Positions 60,700 to 64,000 of a stretch of DNA of 64,000 nt are shown here, piece after piece; within the stretch, counting starts at the first letter, position 1, and every line of letters starts with the position of its first letter. The stretch spans positions 62,001 through 126,000 of the forward strand of contig NZ_QUNS01000005.1 in the NCBI RefSeq assembly GCF_003387615.1, in the 5' to 3' direction. This DNA is from Tenacibaculum gallaicum. Its GTDB lineage: Bacteria > Bacteroidota > Bacteroidia > Flavobacteriales > Flavobacteriaceae. Both the position numbers and the translations under genes were made by a program. A model generated the notes under the pieces. The model was not told the DNA's origin. It saw nothing but the letters and a program-made list of their open reading frames with translations, and ran no database searches.

Positions 60700-61893
60700 T
60701 TATCTAATTTCTAAAATCGATTTAATTCGTTCACTCGTTTCCTTAATACTAATATCATCCCATGAAATAGGACTTAACTTACTTAATGCCTCTTTATAAT
60801 TTGGATAAAAATTTCTGAATGCTGCATGATCATTTTTATCATATAGTTTGTCTTGGTACCAAGTGTAAAAAGAATAAACTATTGAAACATGAATTTCATT
60901 TTGTTCAGCAAATTTTGATACTAAAAAAGGATTATTAATGTACTTTTTTATATAATGAAATTTATCTTCTGCCATAAAAAATTCTCGAGCAAATGAATCT
61001 GCTTTATCTTCAATTAAAAATAAATCGTCATCACCTGTTAGATGAAAACTATTAGTCTCTATCAAATCGAAATCAAATAACACATGATGTAATTCATGCA
61101 AAAGTGTAAACCAAATAGTAGGATATTTTTTATTAAAGTCAGTAAGAACAATACAAGGTTTTCCATTTACAACAAATGTTCCACCTCTAACTTGAGTTGT
61201 TGACAAATAGTCTTGAAAAATTACTGTGACACCAATGTTATAAAGCGCTTTGCAAACAGTAAAAAGACCTTCTTTAACATCCTGCGAATAAGGCTTAACT
61301 TTTACTATTAAGTCTTTTAATCTACCTCTATCATATTCATTTGGATTGTCAATTATTCTAAAAGTTTGATAAGCCGACTTTATCCAAAAATCTTTCATTT
61401 TATCCGAAAAATTCCTTTTTGTTTTACTATATAAAGGTTCAACAAGTTCGTCTTCATATTCTTGGATAGATGAATAACCAAAAAATGTAAGAACTTTACC
61501 TACTAATTCATCAGTTTCATAATCTTTATCAAAGAAACCAAGTTTAGTTAAAGTCTTTACATCAAAATTCTTTAATAAAAAAGTTGCTTTTCTTGCCTTA
61601 TCAATTGAACCGATATTATTCTTATTTTGATTATTTAATACAATCTGAATAAATTTATCAATATTAATTTCTAAAAATTCAGCAATTTTAACCACATGGA
61701 TTAAATTCGGCTGTTTTGCTGTACCACTAATTATTTGTTCAAAAACATCTTTGTCAATATTCAAAAGTTTTAAAGCCTTCGTTTTACTAACATTATAATC
61801 AATTAGTTTTTGTTCAAATTCATTTCTAATATCAAAACTTTCATCATCAGAAAAAATTGATTTTAGTAAATCGTCAATGTTGGATTCTTTCAT
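60700..61893 (-). CDS. HTH domain plus ImmA/IrrE family metallo-endopeptidase
   Basis: 397 residues. An HTH_3/XRE-like domain spans about 25-85 (VSKTKALKLLNIDKDVFEQIISGTAKQPNLIHVVKIAEFL). A middle region (about 95-195) links to the ImmA/IrrE peptidase domain (about 200-330) with the zinc motif HELHH (266-270) and a third ligand in EDKADSFAREFFM (Glu295). Such proteins cut repressors or toxin partners in phage, ICE and stress circuits. It is first in a two-gene operon, with a TATATTTG promoter and an inverted-repeat operator candidate upstream. The pairing with the 181-residue protein suggests a toxin-antitoxin-like or signalling module. Confidence 0.85.
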   Translation of the reverse strand: MKESNIDDLLKSIFSDDESFDIRNEFEQKLIDYNVSKTKALKLLNIDKDVFEQIISGTAKQPNLIHVVKIAEFLEINIDKFIQIVLNNQNKNNIGSIDKARKATFLLKNFDVKTLTKLGFFDKDYETDELVGKVLTFFGYSSIQEYEDELVEPLYSKTKRNFSDKMKDFWIKSAYQTFRIIDNPNEYDRGRLKDLIVKVKPYSQDVKEGLFTVCKALYNIGVTVIFQDYLSTTQVRGGTFVVNGKPCIVLTDFNKKYPTIWFTLLHELHHVLFDFDLIETNSFHLTGDDDLFLIEDKADSFAREFFMAEDKFHYIKKYINNPFLVSKFAEQNEIHVSIVYSFYTWYQDKLYDKNDHAAFRNFYPNYKEALSKLSPISWDDISIKETSERIKSILEIR

Positions 61894-61912
61894 TAAAAGA
61901 GTATTTACCCTG

Positions 61913-61920
61913 CAAATATA
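61913..61920 (-). promoter_or_regulatory. -7 promoter element of the ImmA/IrrE operon
   Basis: On the minus strand TATATTTG (61920-61913) matches TAnnTTTG, 19 bases before the start codon. Confidence 0.6.
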
Positions 61921-61945
61921 ATCATTTATTTGACATATATTAACA

Positions 61946-61967
61946 TTTAAGGGAAATTACCCTTAAA
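61946..61967. promoter_or_regulatory. Operator-like inverted repeat upstream of the ImmA/IrrE operon
   Basis: A perfect 8-bp inverted repeat, TTTAAGGG and CCCTTAAA, flanks a six-base spacer. It lies 26 bases upstream of the -7 element, a position suited to binding by the HTH domain of the operon's own first gene. It could instead be a terminator for transcripts arriving from priA. Confidence 0.5.
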
Positions 61968-61969
61968 AA

Positions 61970-62090
61970 AACCACACCCAACACCATGTATAATTAATTG
62001 CTAGGTTCTAGCCTACTTACGAAAATCCTCGCGGATTTTCTATTCGGTTTTTATTTGCAAAATAAGTTAATTAAATACGCTACTATATCA
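61970..62090. repeat. Structured intergenic element, probably an interspersed flavobacterial repeat
   Basis: It holds ACACCATGTATAATTAATTG, then GCTAGGTTCTAGC (a 5-bp hairpin) and GAAAATCCTCGCGGATTTTC, a perfect 8-bp hairpin with loop TCGC at 62021-62040. The wording is familiar from flavobacterial intergenic repeats (recalled, not searched). It flanks the two-gene operon on its right. Confidence 0.55.
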
Positions 62091-62120
62091 TAAACAAAAC
62101 ATTACCAAATTTAAAACTCT

Positions 62121-64000
62121 CTAATAAGCATCCACATCAATAATAAAACGAATCGGTCTAAAATCTTTGACCGCTTCAAACGTATTTTTAATTTTTTGTA
62201 GCTGCTCTTTTGTCTTTCCTAACGATTGTTTGGGTGGAATTTTAATCACTAAATTCTTAATATACTGGTTTCGAATACGAGAAACCGCAGGCGCTGTGGG
62301 TCCTAACACATTTTCATGAAACACATTTTGTAACGCTTTTGCTAACCAGTTGATACCGTTATCAACACGCGTGTAATCTTTGTGCTTTAAGGTAATTTTT
62401 ATCAAACGATAGTATGGCGGGTAATGGAACTGCCAACGATCTTGCAACTGTTCTTTATACATTTCTGTATAATTGTTGGTCGATACTTGCTGTAAAATCT
62501 GATGATACGGATTGTAAGTTTGTATCGCTACATTTCCTTGTTTTTTGGTACGTCCAGCCCTACCCGACACTTGCACCATTAACTGAAAAGCACGCTCATG
62601 AGCTCTAAAATCAGGAAAGTTGAGCATAGAATCTGCATTGAGGATTCCTACCAACGATACATTTTCGAAATCCAATCCTTTAGAAAGCATTTGCGTTCCT
62701 ACCAAAACATCAATTTCTTGGGCTTCAAAAGACCCAATAATCTTTTGATACCCATATTTTCCTCGGGTGGTATCCAAGTCCATTCGCCCAATAGTATGAT
62801 TCGGAAATAGCTCTTTGAGTTCTAACTCTATTTGCTCCGTTCCAAAACCTTTGGTGTCTAAAGTAGCACTTCCACAAGCACCACAACTGTTCGGCATCGA
62901 ACGCTGATAATGGCAATAATGACATTTTAACTCCTTACGGAATTTATGGTAGGTTAAACTCACATCACAATTCGGACATTGAGGAGACACCCCACAAGTG
63001 GTACACTCTACCACAGGCGAAAACCCACGTCGGTTTTGAAATAAAATAACCTGTTCTTTTTCGTCCAACGCTTCGGTAATCATTTTTAATAAACGATCCG
63101 AAAAATGACCATTCATTTCCTTTTTTCGATGCTTTTCTTTAATGTCTATCAGCTCGATTTTAGGCAACTGAATGTTCCCGAAACGACGCGTTAATTCTAT
63201 AAACCCGTATTTAGATTGTGTAGCGTTAAAATAACTCTCTATTGATGGTGTTGCAGAACCTAACAATACTTTTGCTTGGTGTAAATGACCTAATACTACC
63301 GAGGCATCACGTGCGTTGTAACGTGGTGATGGTTCAAATTGCTTGTACGACGTTTCGTGCTCTTCATCTACCACAATCAACCCTAAGTTTGAAAACGGTA
63401 AAAACAACGAAGAACGTGCTCCTAAAACAATTTGTGCTTTCGGTTTGTTTTCTAAGACATTATTCCACACCTCTACGCGTTCATTCATTGAGTATTTTGA
63501 ATGGAATACCGAAATAAAGTTTCCAAAGTAGTTTTGTAAACGGGTAATGATTTGCGTAGTCAAGGCTATTTCTGGCAGTAAAAACAATATTTGTTTTCCT
63601 TCAGCAATCACTTCTTTAATCAGTTTTACATAAATTTCTGTTTTACCAGAACCTGTAACCCCGTGTAATAAACTTACTTGCTGAGTTTCAAAAGAAGTTT
63701 TTATTTGATTGAAAGCTTCCTGCTGAAATTCATTCAACTCTTTTATCTGATTCGTTTCCCCTTGATAATTGATTCGATCGGTTTGAATGTGATAAAATTC
63801 AAAAATATCTTTCTCCACCAAGGCTTTTAAAACTGCGGAAGAAGCTCCCGACTGTTCTTCTAAATCTTTTGCTTTTATCGGCTTTTTAGCTGCTACTAAC
63901 TGAAAATACGTCAGTACCGCTTCTCGTTGCTTTTTAGCTCTGGAAAGTTCTTCTAAAAGTGTTTGTAAGCCTTCATTTGAATTGTAATTAGCGTGCAAAC
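62121..64000 (-). CDS. priA: Primosomal protein N' (PriA helicase), C-terminal part (5' end outside window)
   Basis: At least 625 residues; the frame is open to the right edge, so the N-terminal DNA-binding domain is missing. PriA reloads the replisome at stalled forks. Visible: Walker A GVTGSGKTEIYVKLI, DEEH box in LIVVDEEHETSYKQ, a zinc-binding region (CTTCGVSPQCPNCDVSLTYH, ELKCHYCHYQRSMPNSCGAC) and motif GRAGRTKKQGNVAIQTYNP. It reads convergently to nothing in the window and is followed by the structured repeat. Identification is firm. Confidence 0.96.
   Translation of the reverse strand, partial: LHANYNSNEGLQTLLEELSRAKKQREAVLTYFQLVAAKKPIKAKDLEEQSGASSAVLKALVEKDIFEFYHIQTDRINYQGETNQIKELNEFQQEAFNQIKTSFETQQVSLLHGVTGSGKTEIYVKLIKEVIAEGKQILFLLPEIALTTQIITRLQNYFGNFISVFHSKYSMNERVEVWNNVLENKPKAQIVLGARSSLFLPFSNLGLIVVDEEHETSYKQFEPSPRYNARDASVVLGHLHQAKVLLGSATPSIESYFNATQSKYGFIELTRRFGNIQLPKIELIDIKEKHRKKEMNGHFSDRLLKMITEALDEKEQVILFQNRRGFSPVVECTTCGVSPQCPNCDVSLTYHKFRKELKCHYCHYQRSMPNSCGACGSATLDTKGFGTEQIELELKELFPNHTIGRMDLDTTRGKYGYQKIIGSFEAQEIDVLVGTQMLSKGLDFENVSLVGILNADSMLNFPDFRAHERAFQLMVQVSGRAGRTKKQGNVAIQTYNPYHQILQQVSTNNYTEMYKEQLQDRWQFHYPPYYRLIKITLKHKDYTRVDNGINWLAKALQNVFHENVLGPTAPAVSRIRNQYIKNLVIKIPPKQSLGKTKEQLQKIKNTFEAVKDFRPIRFIIDVDAY

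Noticed and set aside
63242..63531. Plus-strand frames inside priA
   Set aside because: They are antisense shadows of the conserved helicase core.

Overview
The window reads as chromosome from a marine-type member of the Flavobacteriaceae (Bacteroidota). This rests on strongly A+T-rich DNA, many -7 elements of the Bacteroidota form TAnnTTTG close to start codons, a fused LpxC/FabZ gene, a PorX regulator (type IX secretion), large eukaryote-type PurL, and DUF4199, DUF5606, DUF4105 and DUF6503 proteins. Tenacibaculum or a near relative is my best guess; this is an inference from gene content, not from a search.

Layout. 1-9,800: end of clpB, a periplasmic histidine phosphatase, lipoprotein and OmpW genes, then smpB, a UbiA-like membrane protein, maf, one half of a transketolase, an outer-membrane barrel, an FKBP lipoprotein, an Hsp15-like protein, a phosphoribosyltransferase and shikimate kinase. 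9,889-10,084: tRNA-Lys and tRNA-Leu. 10,231-14,531: an accessory block of envelope proteins headed by a lipoprotein of the cholesterol-dependent cytolysin fold, then a carboxypeptidase-regulatory-like protein and an S41 protease lipoprotein. 14,633-18,298: purL. 18,300-19,600: long non-coding DNA around an XRE regulator with three operator-like repeats. 19,620-27,856 (minus strand): fabG, a small double-glycine-leader peptide, sucD, a second lpxD, efp, lpxA, lpxC/fabZ, lpxD and an HD phosphohydrolase, i.e. a lipid A locus. 27,997-32,253: porX, a DUF1287 protein, tsaE, alanine dehydrogenase and a small membrane protein. 32,250-45,000: recQ, kdsD, tatC, lptB with an unusual C-terminal extension, pssA, aroQ, two small barrels, xerD and the SRP RNA. 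45,207-52,377: DUF4199, a polyprenyl-type glycosyltransferase, phosphosugar mutase, an MsbA-like exporter, CCA-adding enzyme and TsaC. 52,381-55,166: a surface-glycan block (Stealth phosphotransferase plus two TupA-like ATP-grasp proteins). 55,176-58,391: dapD, ruvX, def, DUF5606 and mazG. 58,392-59,290: about 0.9 kb of nested repeats. 59,304-61,893: an SDR enzyme and a two-gene operon (181-aa unknown protein plus HTH/ImmA-IrrE metallopeptidase). 62,121-64,000: priA, cut by the right edge.

Most genes are housekeeping. Envelope building is the recurring theme: lipid A (lpxA, lpxC/fabZ, two lpxD), Kdo precursor (kdsD), LPS export (lptB, msbA-like), phosphatidylserine (pssA), Tat export (tatC), T9SS control (porX) and surface glycan genes. 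The most unusual items are the cytolysin-like surface lipoprotein at 10,231-11,949, the orphan leader peptide at 20,486-20,695, the ImmA/IrrE operon at 60,144-61,893, the repeat cluster at 58,360-59,286 and a C-rich intergenic transcript candidate at 19,414-19,598. All assignments come from reading translated sequence and motifs by eye; no database was searched.
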